Assembly (NCBI RefSeq): GCF_900106995.1
Contig: NZ_FNOK01000009.1
Span: 124,001 to 188,000 of the forward strand
Direction of reading: 5' to 3'
DNA from: Saccharopolyspora shandongensis
GTDB lineage: Bacteria; Actinomycetota; Actinomycetes; Mycobacteriales; Pseudonocardiaceae
DNA length: 64,000 bases
A model generated the notes under the pieces. It did not search any database, was not told the DNA's origin, and saw only the letters and a list, made by a program, of their open reading frames with translations. The stretch's first letter is position 1. Every line of letters begins with the position of its first letter. The translations under genes were made by a program, and so were the position numbers. Below, piece by piece: positions 43,165 through 52,813 of this stretch.

Positions 43165-43779
43165 TCACGAGCCCGGCCGGGCCTGAATCCCGGCCGCGCC
43201 GAGGGTCGCGTCGTAGGCGCGCTGCCAACTGCCGTCCGCGACCGCCTCGTCGAGCATCCGCTGCAGCTCCTCGGCCAGCTTACGGTCGTCGGACTTGACC
43301 ACGAGGTAGCGTTCGCTGCCGGTGATCACGTACGGCCCGACCTGGGCCAGCTGCGGGTTGTCGGCGGTCCCGCCGAACAGGACGTCGACATTGCCTGCGG
43401 CCACGCCGTCGAGCAGCAGGGTCGACGGCAGCCGCCGGAACTGCACCTGCGTCGAGTCGAGTCCGATGCGTTTCGCCAGGTCACGGGCCATTTCGACGTC
43501 GAATCCCCGGTATTCGCCCGCCCCGTCCCGGGTGGCGAACTGGGGCGCGTCCTCCCGCACGCCGACCAGGAGCAAGCGCCGCTGCTTGATCCGCGCGATG
43601 GTCGGAGAGGTGTCGAGTTCGACCGAATTGCCGGCCGACGGGGCCGGGCTCGTCGGCGCCGTGGTCGGGGCGGGCGGCTTCGGCCCGGCCAGCGCGTTCG
43701 GCTCGACCGGCGCGTCCTGCCCGCAGCCCGACAGCAGCGCGGCCGCGGCGACCACCGCGGCGAGCACCCGAATCCGCAT
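43165..43779 (-). CDS. Short substrate-binding lipoprotein lacking most of lobe 2
   Basis: This 204-residue lipoprotein (MRIRVLAAVVAAAALLSGC, lipobox LLSGC) has a Pro/Ala linker and a SBP_bac_3 lobe 1: RRLLLVGVREDAPQFATRDGAGEYRGFDVEMARDLAKRIGL, VDVLFGGTADNPQLAQVGPYVITGSERYLVV. After that the usual 80 or so residues of lobe 2 are absent and the chain goes straight to the C-terminal helix ELQRMLDEAVADGSWQRAYDATLGAAG. GluB in this window keeps the segment. It has no transporter genes next to it. It may be an in-frame deletion or a sensor-type remnant. Confidence 0.8.
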   Translation of the reverse strand: MRIRVLAAVVAAAALLSGCGQDAPVEPNALAGPKPPAPTTAPTSPAPSAGNSVELDTSPTIARIKQRRLLLVGVREDAPQFATRDGAGEYRGFDVEMARDLAKRIGLDSTQVQFRRLPSTLLLDGVAAGNVDVLFGGTADNPQLAQVGPYVITGSERYLVVKSDDRKLAEELQRMLDEAVADGSWQRAYDATLGAAGIQARPGS

Positions 43780-43909
43780 GGGCCCGCTCCTCACTCCTCG
43801 ACTCCCCGACCCATGATCCCGCACGCGGCGGGGTGCTCGGGGCCGGATCTCGGGAGATCGTGAAATGCACACCACACCCGCGGCGTGATCGTCGTCACGG
43901 GCGCCGCAG

Positions 43910-44163
43910 TCATTCGGGAAGGCCTGGGAGGCGAGCGAGTTCGAGGCGGGAGGCGACGCCCAGCTTCGGGTAGGCGTTGGACAGGTGGTAGCCGACCGTT
44001 CGCGTGGTCAGGCCCGTCGCGGCCAGGCGAGCGACCTGGCGTTCCTGCGGGGTGAGGCGGGCCGCGGGATCGGCCGACGCGCCGCGGCTTTCGCTGGGCG
44101 TGCCGACGCGAACCCTGCGGCTCGCTCGCGCCGGAAGCCGCCAGCCCGCGGTGGCATCGGGGC
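43910..44163 (-). pseudogene. C-terminal relic of a LuxR-family regulator
   Basis: Reading the minus strand gives DATAGWRLPARASRRVRVGT, then RLTPQERQVARLAATGLTTRTVGYHLSNAYPKLGVASRLELARLPGLPE and a stop at 43910. This is a LuxR helix-turn-helix. Compared with normal LuxR domains (LTPQERQ-LAA-GLTNREIG-LFLSPRTVGYHL), about 12-14 residues between GLT and RTVGYHL are missing, removing the scaffold helix. No start codon or N-terminal domain remains in this frame. It cannot bind DNA normally. Confidence 0.8.
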
Positions 44164-44169
44164 CGCGGT

Positions 44170-44382
44170 CGAGCCGGCCGCCCGGGGGAGCAGGGCGCCG
44201 ATCTGCTGGCCCAAGCCCGCCAGGCGTGGGCCGATGCGTTGCACGTCAGCACCGCGATCCTCGCCGTGGCCGCGGTCGGTGCGTGGAGCGTCCAACGGCG
44301 CCGAACGGCTCGGGCCGGCGCGGTCACTGCAGGTGAGCAAGCTGTATCGATTGTGAAATCCAGGCCACACCCGTTAGTGTGA
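44170..44382 (+). pseudogene. C-terminal relic of an MFS (DHA2-type) exporter
   Basis: In the plus strand, GADLLAQARQAWADALHVSTAILAVAAVGAWSVQRRRTARAGAVT reads to a stop at 44380-44382. It matches the last helix and tail of DHA2 exporters (LLAAAREAFxDALHVxxxxxA). No start codon, P-type motifs or earlier helices remain. It abuts the LuxR relic, whose missing N terminus faces it. Confidence 0.7.
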
Positions 44383-44443
44383 TGGCCGTCATGAGGCGCC
44401 ATCGTCGTCGCCCCGCATTTCGCAATTCTTCCGGAGGCGATCA

Positions 44444-46291
44444 ATGGCGCCGCCAATGCAGCACGTCGTCGAACAGGTCACCCAGCGGATCGCGGACCGA
44501 AGCTCCGCGTCCCGCGCCGCGTACCTGGAGCGCATCCGCGCGGCCGGGGCGGTCGGTCCGGCCCGCACCGAGCTGCCCTGCAGCAACCTCGCGCACGGCT
44601 TCGCCGCGTGCAGCGGCCCGGACCGGCTCGCGGTGCGCGGAGCCGTCAAGCCCGGCATCGCGATCGTTTCCGCCTACAACGACATGCTCTCCGCGCACCA
44701 GCCGTACGCCGAATACCCGGCGTGGCTGAAGGACGCGGTCCGCGAGGCCGGCGGCGTCGCGCAGTTCGCGGGCGGCGTGCCCGCCATGTGCGACGGCATC
44801 ACCCAGGGCCGCACCGGCATGGAGCTGTCGCTGTTCTCCCGCGACGTCATCGCGATGGCCACCGGCGTCGCGCTCTCCCACGAGATGTTCGACGGCGCCC
44901 TGCTGCTCGGGGTGTGCGACAAGATCGTGCCGGGCCTGCTCATCGGCGCGCTGTCGTTCGGCCACCTGCCGACCGTGCTGGTGCCCGCCGGGCCGATGCC
45001 CTCCGGGCTGCCCAACCGGGAGAAGAGCCGCATCCGGCAGCTGTTCGCCGAGGGCAAGGCCAGCCGCGAGGACCTGCTGGAAGCGGAGTCGGCGTCGTAC
45101 CACTCGCCCGGCACCTGCACGTTCTACGGCACCGCCAACTCGAACCAGCTCGTCGTCGAGGTCATGGGCCTGCACCTGCCGGGATCGAGCTTCGTGCCGC
45201 CGGGCACCCCGCTGCGCAAGGCCCTCACCGAGGAGGCCGCGCGCCGCATCGTGGAGCTCGGCCGCGGCGCCGACCGGATGCCGATCGGCGAGATCATCGA
45301 CGAGCGGGCCATCGTCAACGGCGTCGTCGCGCTGCTGGCCACTGGCGGTTCGACCAACCACACGCTGCACCTGGTGGCCATCGCCGCCGCGGCCGGCATC
45401 GAGCTGACCTGGGACGACTTCTCCGACCTGTCCGCCGTCGTGCCGTCGCTGGCGAAGGTCTACCCCAACGGTTCGGCCGACATCAACCACTTCGCCGCCG
45501 CCGGGGGCGTGCAGACGCTCGTCGGCGAGCTGCTCGACGCGGGCCTGCTGCACCCCGACGTCAAGACGGTCGCCGGGCCCGGGCTGGACCGCTACCGGCA
45601 GCAGCCGTTCCTGGAGGACGGCGAGCTCGTCTGGCGGGACGCGCCGGCGAAGAGCCTGGACCCGGACGTGCTGCGCGGCGTCGACGAGCCGTTCGCCCCC
45701 GACGGCGGGCTGCGGGTGCTCGACGGCAACCTCGGGCGGTCGGTGATCAAGGTTTCCGCGGTCAGCGCGGAACACCGCGCCGTCACCGCCCCGGCCCGGG
45801 TCTTCGACGACCAGCACGGCTTCACGGCCGCGTTCCAGTCCGGCGAGCTGGACCACGACGTCGTGATCGTGATCCGCAACCAAGGCCCGCAGGCCAACGG
45901 GATGCCGGAGCTGCACGGGCTGACGCCCGCGCTGGGCGTGCTGATGGACCGCGGGCACCAGGTCGCGCTGGTCACCGACGGCCGGATGTCCGGTGCCTCC
46001 GGCAAGATCCCGGCGGCGATCCAGCTGACCCCGGAGGCCAGCGCGGGTGGGCCGCTGGCCCGCGTCCGCGACGGCGACGTGGTCCGGCTCGACGCCGACC
46101 GCGGCACCCTGGAGGTGCTGGTGCCCGACGACGAACTCGCCGCGCGCGACAACGCACCGGCCGCGCCCGGAGCGCAGTACGGCACCGGCCGGGAGCTTTT
46201 CGCGGCGTTCCGGCAGGCCGTGGGACGGGCCGATCGCGGTGCCAGCGTGTTCGCGCCGCCGACGGCGCAGCCCGCCGACGTGACAGCATGA
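44444..46291 (+). CDS. edd: 6-phosphogluconate dehydratase (Entner-Doudoroff)
   Basis: Edd dehydrates 6-phosphogluconate to KDPG. The 615-residue IlvD/Edd protein carries the [4Fe-4S] cysteines in [23 protein letters not shown] and [13 protein letters not shown]. The substrate-binding [12 protein letters not shown] and [23 protein letters not shown] are present. Its length and the [17 protein letters not shown] opening separate it from IlvD. ATG 44444 follows GGAGG. It is followed by eda with an 11-bp hairpin between. The Entner-Doudoroff pair is uncommon in actinobacteria. Confidence 0.93.
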   Translation: MAPPMQHVVEQVTQRIADRSSASRAAYLERIRAAGAVGPARTELPCSNLAHGFAACSGPDRLAVRGAVKPGIAIVSAYNDMLSAHQPYAEYPAWLKDAVREAGGVAQFAGGVPAMCDGITQGRTGMELSLFSRDVIAMATGVALSHEMFDGALLLGVCDKIVPGLLIGALSFGHLPTVLVPAGPMPSGLPNREKSRIRQLFAEGKASREDLLEAESASYHSPGTCTFYGTANSNQLVVEVMGLHLPGSSFVPPGTPLRKALTEEAARRIVELGRGADRMPIGEIIDERAIVNGVVALLATGGSTNHTLHLVAIAAAAGIELTWDDFSDLSAVVPSLAKVYPNGSADINHFAAAGGVQTLVGELLDAGLLHPDVKTVAGPGLDRYRQQPFLEDGELVWRDAPAKSLDPDVLRGVDEPFAPDGGLRVLDGNLGRSVIKVSAVSAEHRAVTAPARVFDDQHGFTAAFQSGELDHDVVIVIRNQGPQANGMPELHGLTPALGVLMDRGHQVALVTDGRMSGASGKIPAAIQLTPEASAGGPLARVRDGDVVRLDADRGTLEVLVPDDELAARDNAPAAPGAQYGTGRELFAAFRQAVGRADRGASVFAPPTAQPADVTA

Positions 46292-46308
46292 CAACGCTGC
46301 TCAGAACT

Positions 46309-46350
46309 CGTGAGCGCGTCGGGCTGCCACGACGGTCCTACGCGCTCACG
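46309..46350 (+). other. Stem-loop between edd and eda
   Basis: CGTGAGCGCGT at 46309-46319 pairs perfectly with ACGCGCTCACG at 46340-46350, with a 20-nt loop. It lies in a short frame ([20 protein letters not shown]...) opened by ATGA at the edd stop; probable differential-expression hairpin. Confidence 0.55.
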
Positions 46351-46392
46351 GGTGCTCGGCGGAACGCACGAACTAGAAACGGATGAACCCCC

Positions 46393-47019
46393 ATGAAGAC
46401 TGCAGCTGACGTGCTGGAACTCGCCCCCGTGGTCCCGGTCGTGGCGTTGGACGACGTCGCGCACGCGGTGCCGCTGGCCGAAGCGCTGCTGCGCGGCGGA
46501 ATCCGCACCATCGAGGTCACCTTGCGCACCCCGGCCGGGCTGCCCGCGATCGAGCGCATCGCCGCCGAGGTGCCCGAGATGGTCGCCGGGGCCGGCACGA
46601 TCACCGAACCCGGGCAGGCCAAGCGGGCCGCCGACGCCGGGGCCCGCTACCTCGTCACGCCGGGCACCACGGACCGGCTGCTCGACGACGTCGAGGCGTC
46701 CGGGGTGCCGTTCCTGGCCGGCGCGAGCACCGTGTCGGAGGCGATGCGGCTGGCCGAGCGCGGGGCGACGGCGATGAAGTTCTTCCCCGCCGAGCCCAGC
46801 GGCGGCGTGCCGTTCCTCAAGGCGATCGCCGGGCCGCTGCCGGGCCTGCGGTTCTGCCCGACCGGCGGGATCAGCCCGCAGACCGCGCCGAACTACCTCG
46901 CGCTGCCCAACGTGGGCTGCGTCGGCGGCTCGTGGCTGGCGCCGAAGGACGTGCTGGCCGCCGGCGACTGGGCGCAGATCGAGCAGCTCGCCCGCGACGC
47001 GGCCGCGCTGCGCCCCTAG
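46393..47019 (+). CDS. eda: KDPG/KHG aldolase
   Basis: Eda cleaves KDPG to pyruvate and glyceraldehyde-3-phosphate, the last Entner-Doudoroff step. The 208-residue protein has the base Glu41 and Arg45 in IEVTLRTP, the [10 protein letters not shown] motif and Schiff-base Lys129 in AMKFFPAE, then [30 protein letters not shown]. It forms a trimer of TIM barrels in relatives. Directly downstream of edd, ending at a strong hairpin. Confidence 0.94.
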   Translation: MKTAADVLELAPVVPVVALDDVAHAVPLAEALLRGGIRTIEVTLRTPAGLPAIERIAAEVPEMVAGAGTITEPGQAKRAADAGARYLVTPGTTDRLLDDVEASGVPFLAGASTVSEAMRLAERGATAMKFFPAEPSGGVPFLKAIAGPLPGLRFCPTGGISPQTAPNYLALPNVGCVGGSWLAPKDVLAAGDWAQIEQLARDAAALRP

Positions 47020-47049
47020 CGGCCCGGCCCGCATCGAGCGGAGTGCGCG

Positions 47050-47090
47050 AACGGCCCGTTCACCTCGTCTATCGCGGTGAACGGGCCGTT
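47050..47090 (+). terminator. Terminator downstream of eda
   Basis: AACGGCCCGTTCACC at 47050-47064 is exactly complementary to GGTGAACGGGCCGTT at 47076-47090, with an 11-nt loop. It begins 31 bp after the eda stop and ends the edd-eda transcript. The next gene is not until 47289. Confidence 0.85.
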
Positions 47091-47288
47091 GACTTCAATC
47101 CGGGCGGTGAGGTGCAGGCCTCCGCAGGTGCGAGGCGAGTCGTGAAGCCGCTGCAGCAGCCCGAAAGTCTCGCAGCCTCCGTCAAACGCGGTAACCAACG
47201 CCCCCCAGCGACTGGTTCCGCCTCCGCCCGTGCCGTCAGTAGCGTGATGCCGGTCAGTATCCGTCGATCGGGTTGGCGGTCAGGTGCG

Positions 47289-48653
47289 ATGGACGGAGCA
47301 CGCCCGGCTCGCAAGCGCTCGAGCAGAATCCTCGCCTGTGTCAGCGCAGCCCTGCTGGCCGTTTTCCTCGGCATGCCGGGCGAAGCCAACGCGCAGACGC
47401 CGCGCACCGTGGTCACCTTCACCGTGGACGACGGGAGCGTCTCGCAGACCTCCGGCGCCCGAATCCTCAGCAAGCACGGGATGCGCGGCACCTTCTACGT
47501 CGTGTCCGGATCGATCGGCACGCGCGGCTACCTGAGCCTCGACGACCTGCGCTCGCTCGCCGCGGCCGGGCACGAGATCGGCGGGCACACCGTCAACCAC
47601 CCCGACCTCGCCGAGGGCGCACCGGACGAAGCCCGCCGGGAGATCTGCCAGGACCGGGCCAACCTCGTCGCCTGGGGCTTCCGGCCGACCTCGTTCGCCT
47701 ACCCGTTCGGCAGCTTCAGCCGCGAGGCCGAGCGGGCGGCCGCGGACTGCGGTTACAACAGCGCGCGGGTCACCGGCAGCCTCCGGACCAAGAACAGCTG
47801 CTCGGACTGCGCCCCGGCCGAGTCGATACCGCCGGTGAACCCGCTGGTGGTGCGCGGCACCGACACGGTCACCCCCGACTGGACGCTGGCGGACCTGCAG
47901 CAGGTGGTGCTGCGGGCCGAAGCCTCCGGCGGCGGCTGGGTTCCGCTGGTGCTGCACCAGACCTGCGACTTCTGCGGGTCGCTGTCGATCAGCCCGGCCG
48001 TGCTGGACCAGTTCGCGTCCTGGCTGGCGCAGCGGCAGGCGAACGGCACGGTGGTGCGCACGGTGGACCAGGTGATCGGCGGCGGGTTCCGCCCGCTGGT
48101 CCGCCCGCCGGCGTCCGCGCCGCGCGACGGACTGGTCAACGCGTCGCTGGAAGAGCCGGGCCCGCGCGGCTGGGTGCAGAGCAGCTGGGGCCAGAACAAT
48201 CCACAATGGACTCGCGTCTCCGACGCGCACGACGGGCATTGGGCGCAGCGGCTGGACATCACCGAATACGCCGGCGGCGAGGCGAAACTCCTGCAGCAGC
48301 TGGACATGGGCGAGGCCGCACCGGCCGCGCACCCGAACAACACCTACGAGCTGAGCGCCTGGTACAAGTCGACCGCGCCCACCCAGCTCGCCGTCTACCG
48401 CCGCGACCAGGCCGGCGCCTGGCGCTACTGGACGACCAGCCCGTGGTTCGCCGCCTCGGCGAACTGGGCATCCGCGGCGTGGACGACACCGGCGGCCCCG
48501 GACGGCACGACCGGCCTGAGCTTCGGGCTCACCCTGACCCGCGCCGGTTCGCTGACCACGGACGACTACCGGCTGCAGGAGCACGTCAGGCCGAAGGCCG
48601 AGGCCGTCTGCGCCCGCCTGCCGTGGACCTACCTGCTGAGATGGCTCTGCTGA
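47289..48653 (+). CDS. Secreted polysaccharide deacetylase with C-terminal carbohydrate-binding-like domain
   Basis: The 454-residue protein has a signal peptide (residues 1-36, ILACVSAALLAVFLGMPGEANA). The NodB deacetylase domain has FTVDDG (Asp47-Asp48), metal His100 and His104 in GHEIGGHTVNHPDL, and SFAYPFGSFSREAERAAADCGYNSARV. VPLVLHQTCDFCG holds a further His. After residue 290 a jelly-roll-like domain (LVNASLEEPGPRGWVQSSWGQNNPQWTRV) looks carbohydrate-binding. It probably acts on cell-wall or external polysaccharides. The lipoprotein-like 48641 gene overlaps its end by 13 bp. Confidence 0.88.
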   Translation: MDGARPARKRSSRILACVSAALLAVFLGMPGEANAQTPRTVVTFTVDDGSVSQTSGARILSKHGMRGTFYVVSGSIGTRGYLSLDDLRSLAAAGHEIGGHTVNHPDLAEGAPDEARREICQDRANLVAWGFRPTSFAYPFGSFSREAERAAADCGYNSARVTGSLRTKNSCSDCAPAESIPPVNPLVVRGTDTVTPDWTLADLQQVVLRAEASGGGWVPLVLHQTCDFCGSLSISPAVLDQFASWLAQRQANGTVVRTVDQVIGGGFRPLVRPPASAPRDGLVNASLEEPGPRGWVQSSWGQNNPQWTRVSDAHDGHWAQRLDITEYAGGEAKLLQQLDMGEAAPAAHPNNTYELSAWYKSTAPTQLAVYRRDQAGAWRYWTTSPWFAASANWASAAWTTPAAPDGTTGLSFGLTLTRAGSLTTDDYRLQEHVRPKAEAVCARLPWTYLLRWLC

Positions 48654-49369
48654 CGGCGAGCGCGGTCGCGGTCGTCGTCCTGATCGCGGCGGCCTGCAGC
48701 GGCGACGCGACGGAACCGGACGGCCGGGCGTACCCGCCGCACACCGGCACCGTGGCCACCACGTTCTGGGTCGGCGAGGTGCTCGACCCGGACTCGCCGG
48801 ACGGCAGCCAGCGGTTGTCGGCCTACGACGCCGACTGGCTGGCGAGTTACGGCGGTTGCGACGGAGTGGAGCAGGACGGCCGGTGCGACACCGAACGCCG
48901 CACGGCCGCCAACGACTTCTTCCCCACCCGGATGACGCCGCGGCAGAACCCGTTCTACCTGGACCTGCCCTTCGACGACCGCAACGATCCGGCCGCGTTC
49001 GAGCAGCGCGGCCGGGTGGTGCCGTGGGCCGGTGATCCGGGCTACGCGGGCCGCGCCACCAGCTTCATGAAGAACCGCTGGGTTCGGATCCAGCACGGCA
49101 CCGCGGTCTGCTACGGGCAGATCGAGGACGCCGGGCCGGGCGAGTACCACGACGCGGCATACGTGTTCGGCGCCGACGACCGCCGCCCCGCCAACACCCG
49201 GTTCAACGGCGCGGGCATGGACGTCTCGCCCGCGCTGAACGGTTGCCTCGGCCTGCGCGAGCTCGACGGCAAGCACGATGTCGTCGACTGGCGATTCGTC
49301 GACGACGTCGACGTGCCGCCGGGGCCGTGGACCCGGATCGTCACCACGAGCCCGCCGTCGGCCTGGTGA
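48641..49369 (+). CDS. Secreted or lipid-anchored protein of unknown function
   Basis: The 242-residue product starts at ATG 48641 with a short signal (MALLTASAVAVVVLIAAACSGD) that could be a weak lipobox (AAAC). The mature part has PHTGTVATTFWVGEVLDPDSPDGSQRLSAYDADWLASYGGCDGV and NDFFPTRMTPRQNPFYLDLPFDDRND, a conserved family of actinobacterial exported proteins. It has six Cys, probably three disulfides. Translationally coupled to the deacetylase gene. Function unknown. Confidence 0.8.
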   Translation: MALLTASAVAVVVLIAAACSGDATEPDGRAYPPHTGTVATTFWVGEVLDPDSPDGSQRLSAYDADWLASYGGCDGVEQDGRCDTERRTAANDFFPTRMTPRQNPFYLDLPFDDRNDPAAFEQRGRVVPWAGDPGYAGRATSFMKNRWVRIQHGTAVCYGQIEDAGPGEYHDAAYVFGADDRRPANTRFNGAGMDVSPALNGCLGLRELDGKHDVVDWRFVDDVDVPPGPWTRIVTTSPPSAW

Positions 49370-49372
49370 GGA

Positions 49373-50032
49373 TCAGGCGGCGATGGTGGTCAGCGCCTCG
49401 GGAATCGAGTCCACCACGGGGAATCCGGACGTCTCCAGCGCCGCCCGGCTCATCACACCGGTGGTCACCAGGACGCACTTGGTGCCGGCCTGCTCCGCCG
49501 CATGCGCGTCGTCCAGCACGTCGCCGATGAGCACCACGTCGCGCGCGTCGATCTCCTGCGCCGCGAGGTGGCGGCGCAGGTGCTCGGCCTTGGACCCGCC
49601 GCCGATGTCGTTGCGGAGCCCGTCGACGCGCGCGAAGAGCGAGTGCAGGCCCATGTCGGTCACCAGCGGGACCAGTTCGTCGTGGAACCACATCGAGAGC
49701 AGCGACTGGGTGCGGCCGGCGGTCGCCCAGTCCTTCAGCGCGTGCGGCACGCCCGCCGCGAGTTCGCAGGTGTGCAGCAGTTCCCGGTAGGCCTCGTGGT
49801 AGAGCACGTCGATGCGCGCCCAGTCCTGTTCGTCGAGCGATCGCCGCAGCAGCCGCTCGTAGCACTGCAGCAGCGGGCGGCTGAACACCGACCGCCACTC
49901 ATCGATGTCGATGTGCTCGCGGTCGTAAGCCGTGCAGACCGCGTTCACCGCCGCCACCACTGCGTCGTTGTCCGCGAGGAGTGTGCCGTTCCAGTCCCAC
50001 ACGATGTGCCGCACGTCGGCGAAGGTCGTCAT
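49373..50032 (-). CDS. HAD-like hydrolase
   Basis: The 219-residue HAD phosphatase has motif I VWDWNGTLLADN, where Asp-Trp-Asn replaces the usual DxDGT; the nucleophile Asp and the Asn are in line with phosphoglycolate-type subfamily variants. Motif IV GDVLDDAHAAEQAGTKCVLVTTG is intact. A helical cap follows motif I. Start ATG 50032 (MTTFADVRHIV). A second frame of the HEAT gene overlaps its first 134 bp. Substrate unknown. Confidence 0.85.
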   Translation of the reverse strand: MTTFADVRHIVWDWNGTLLADNDAVVAAVNAVCTAYDREHIDIDEWRSVFSRPLLQCYERLLRRSLDEQDWARIDVLYHEAYRELLHTCELAAGVPHALKDWATAGRTQSLLSMWFHDELVPLVTDMGLHSLFARVDGLRNDIGGGSKAEHLRRHLAAQEIDARDVVLIGDVLDDAHAAEQAGTKCVLVTTGVMSRAALETSGFPVVDSIPEALTTIAA

Positions 50033-50660
50033 GGCTGGCGACTCTACGAGCCGACCGCGACACACCGGTACCACCGTCCCATTCTGAGAGGCGGCCCACA
50101 CGCGACCGGCCCGGGATCACACGCCGCCCGTGCCGACCTTCGGGGTCCCGCTCGCGCAGCGAGCCCAGCAGCGGCTTGTACCGGACGGACGGCGTGTAGC
50201 CCATCGCGTAGACCGCCGCCTTCCTGATATCGGCTTCCGGCGCACCAAGCGCTTCCCGGATCGCCTCGAAGACGTCCTCGTCGAATCCGTGCGAGCCGCC
50301 GAGCGCCACCATCAGAAGCGCGTGCCGACGATCGGCGACGCTTCGCGCGGACTCCAGCGCGTCGAAGAGCTCCTGGCACGAGTAGACGTCGAGCCTGCCC
50401 TCGGCGAGTTTGGTCAACGAGAGGCAGGAGTTCCACATTCCCGTGGTGATGAAGAAGTACGGGCAGCCGGTGACGTCGTCGACGACGAAGCGGAGCTCGA
50501 CGTCGTAGCCGCTCCACACCACCTCGCGGAGCATTCCGTCCCGCTCCGGGTACACCGCTTTCTCCCAGCCGAACTCCGCCGTGAAGGAATCGAGCCGGGA
50601 TTCAGGTTCGCTCTCCCGCAGGGTGAGCCGGAGGCCGTGGTGCACGAGCGAGAAGGGCAT
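49899..50660 (-). CDS. HEAT-repeat-like protein with uncertain C terminus
   Basis: ATG 50660 opens MPFSLVHHGLRLTLRESEPESRLDSFTAEFGWEKAVYPERDGMLREVVWSGYDVELRFV, a family seen in Streptomyces with C-terminal HEAT-like helices (ALLMVALGGSHGFDEDVFEAIREALGAPEADIRKAAVYAMGYTPSVRYKPLLGSLRERDPE). From residue 170 the frame turns into arginine-rich sequence that overlaps the HAD gene in another frame by 134 bp, which looks non-native. The likely natural end is near 50145, by frameshift or a spacing change; the real C terminus needs checking. Confidence 0.65.
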   Translation of the reverse strand: MPFSLVHHGLRLTLRESEPESRLDSFTAEFGWEKAVYPERDGMLREVVWSGYDVELRFVVDDVTGCPYFFITTGMWNSCLSLTKLAEGRLDVYSCQELFDALESARSVADRRHALLMVALGGSHGFDEDVFEAIREALGAPEADIRKAAVYAMGYTPSVRYKPLLGSLRERDPEGRHGRRVIPGRSRVGRLSEWDGGTGVSRSARRVASHDDLRRRAAHRVGLERHTPRGQRRSGGGGERGLHGLRPRAHRHR

Positions 50661-50781
50661 TCGAATCCTCCTGCGGCGACGGGGCGCCGGCCGATGCGGG
50701 TCCGGTGGATCTGCGATCCCCCCATCGGACGAACCCGGCGCCGCCGCGTTCCGGCTCCACGGCCATGCCGGCAAAAGCAAA

Positions 50782-50821
50782 GCCGAGCGGGCGGCGCGCC
50801 ATCGCGCACCGGCCGCTCGGC
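50782..50821 (-). terminator. Terminator downstream of recX
   Basis: An 18-bp stem with two mismatches (50782-50799 with 50804-50821) lies about 45 bp after the recX stop. Confidence 0.65.
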
Positions 50822-50865
50822 AGGTCTGCTCGCTCAGCGGGCGGGCGAAGCCGCGACGCTGTCGG

Positions 50866-51474
50866 TCACGTGGATTCGAGGTCCGAGTCCGGAGCGTCGT
50901 CGCCGGAGCGCTCGATCTCCTCCCGCACCACGCGGAAGGCGAGGCCCTCGGAGTAGCCCTTGCGGGCCAGCATCCCGACCAGGCGGCGCAACTTCGCCGC
51001 GTGGTCCAGGTTCGCCATCGTCCGGAGCTTGCGCTGCACCAGCTCCCGCGCCCGCTCGACCTCCGCGTCGCCATCCACAGTGGACAACGCCGCTTCGACC
51101 AGGTGCTCGTCGACGCCCTTGCGGCGCAGCTCGAAGCCCAGCGCCTTGCGCCCCAGGCCCTGGTGCCGCTGTCGCGAATGCACCCACTCCTCGGCGAACG
51201 AGGCGTCGTCGACCAGGCCCGCGTCGACGAACTTCTGCAACACGGCGTCGGCGACTTCTTCGTCGATCTCCTTGCGCAGCAAGGCCTGTCGCAGCTCCGA
51301 GCGACTGCGCGCGCGGGCCGCAAGCAGCCGGTACACCATGTCCCGGGCCAGCTGCTCCGGATCGTCCGGCTTGCGCCGCGACTCCTCGTCGGCCGCGGCT
51401 CCCGGCAGGGCGTCGCCGGAAGAGCGGCGCCGTGCACCGCTCCCTCGACGCGTACCGTCACCGTTCATCTGCAC
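50866..51474 (-). CDS. recX: RecA regulator RecX
   Basis: RecX limits RecA filament extension. The 202-residue protein has a variable N-terminal 35 residues, then the three-repeat helical core: PEQLARDMVYRLLAARARSRSELRQALLRKEIDEEVADAVLQKFVDAGLVDDASFAEEWVHSRQ and RKALGFELRRKGVDEHLVEAAL. Start ATG 51474 or ATG 51468. It is 38 bp downstream of recA and cotranscribed with it. Confidence 0.92.
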   Translation of the reverse strand: MQMNGDGTRRGSGARRRSSGDALPGAAADEESRRKPDDPEQLARDMVYRLLAARARSRSELRQALLRKEIDEEVADAVLQKFVDAGLVDDASFAEEWVHSRQRHQGLGRKALGFELRRKGVDEHLVEAALSTVDGDAEVERARELVQRKLRTMANLDHAAKLRRLVGMLARKGYSEGLAFRVVREEIERSGDDAPDSDLEST

Positions 51475-51512
51475 CCAATGTCCAAGAGACGATCAACAGG
51501 TGGTCGGCGGGA

Positions 51513-52553
<1,041 letters not shown>

Positions 52554-52676
52554 CGGGGGTCCACCTCGGTCGAGTCGAACTTCGTCGTCGTGTGTCAGAT
52601 CAGACGCTACGGGCAGGGACCGACAATTCCGCCGCGGGGTTCGCCGGCGGCCCGATCCCACGCGCTCCATCTTAGC

Positions 52677-52690
52677 CGAACGGATGTTCG
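52677..52690. promoter_or_regulatory. LexA (SOS) box for recA
   Basis: CGAACGGATGTTCG is a perfect CGAAC-N4-GTTCG dyad, centred 131 bp upstream of recA and, on the other side, 130 bp upstream of the DUF4383 gene start; it may serve both directions. Confidence 0.88.
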
Positions 52691-52813
52691 ATCAACTTGC
52701 CGACACGCCGGCGACATCACCCGACCGTGTGACGGTGCGATCACCGTGTTCGGGGCGGACACTCGGAAGACCGACTGGCGAACCGGTCGCCCGGGCCCGA
52801 GGAGGTGCCGACC

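Noticed and set aside
47069..47491. Minus-strand frame of 140 codons over the deacetylase 5' region
   Set aside because: Mirror artefact across a terminator and the deacetylase signal peptide.
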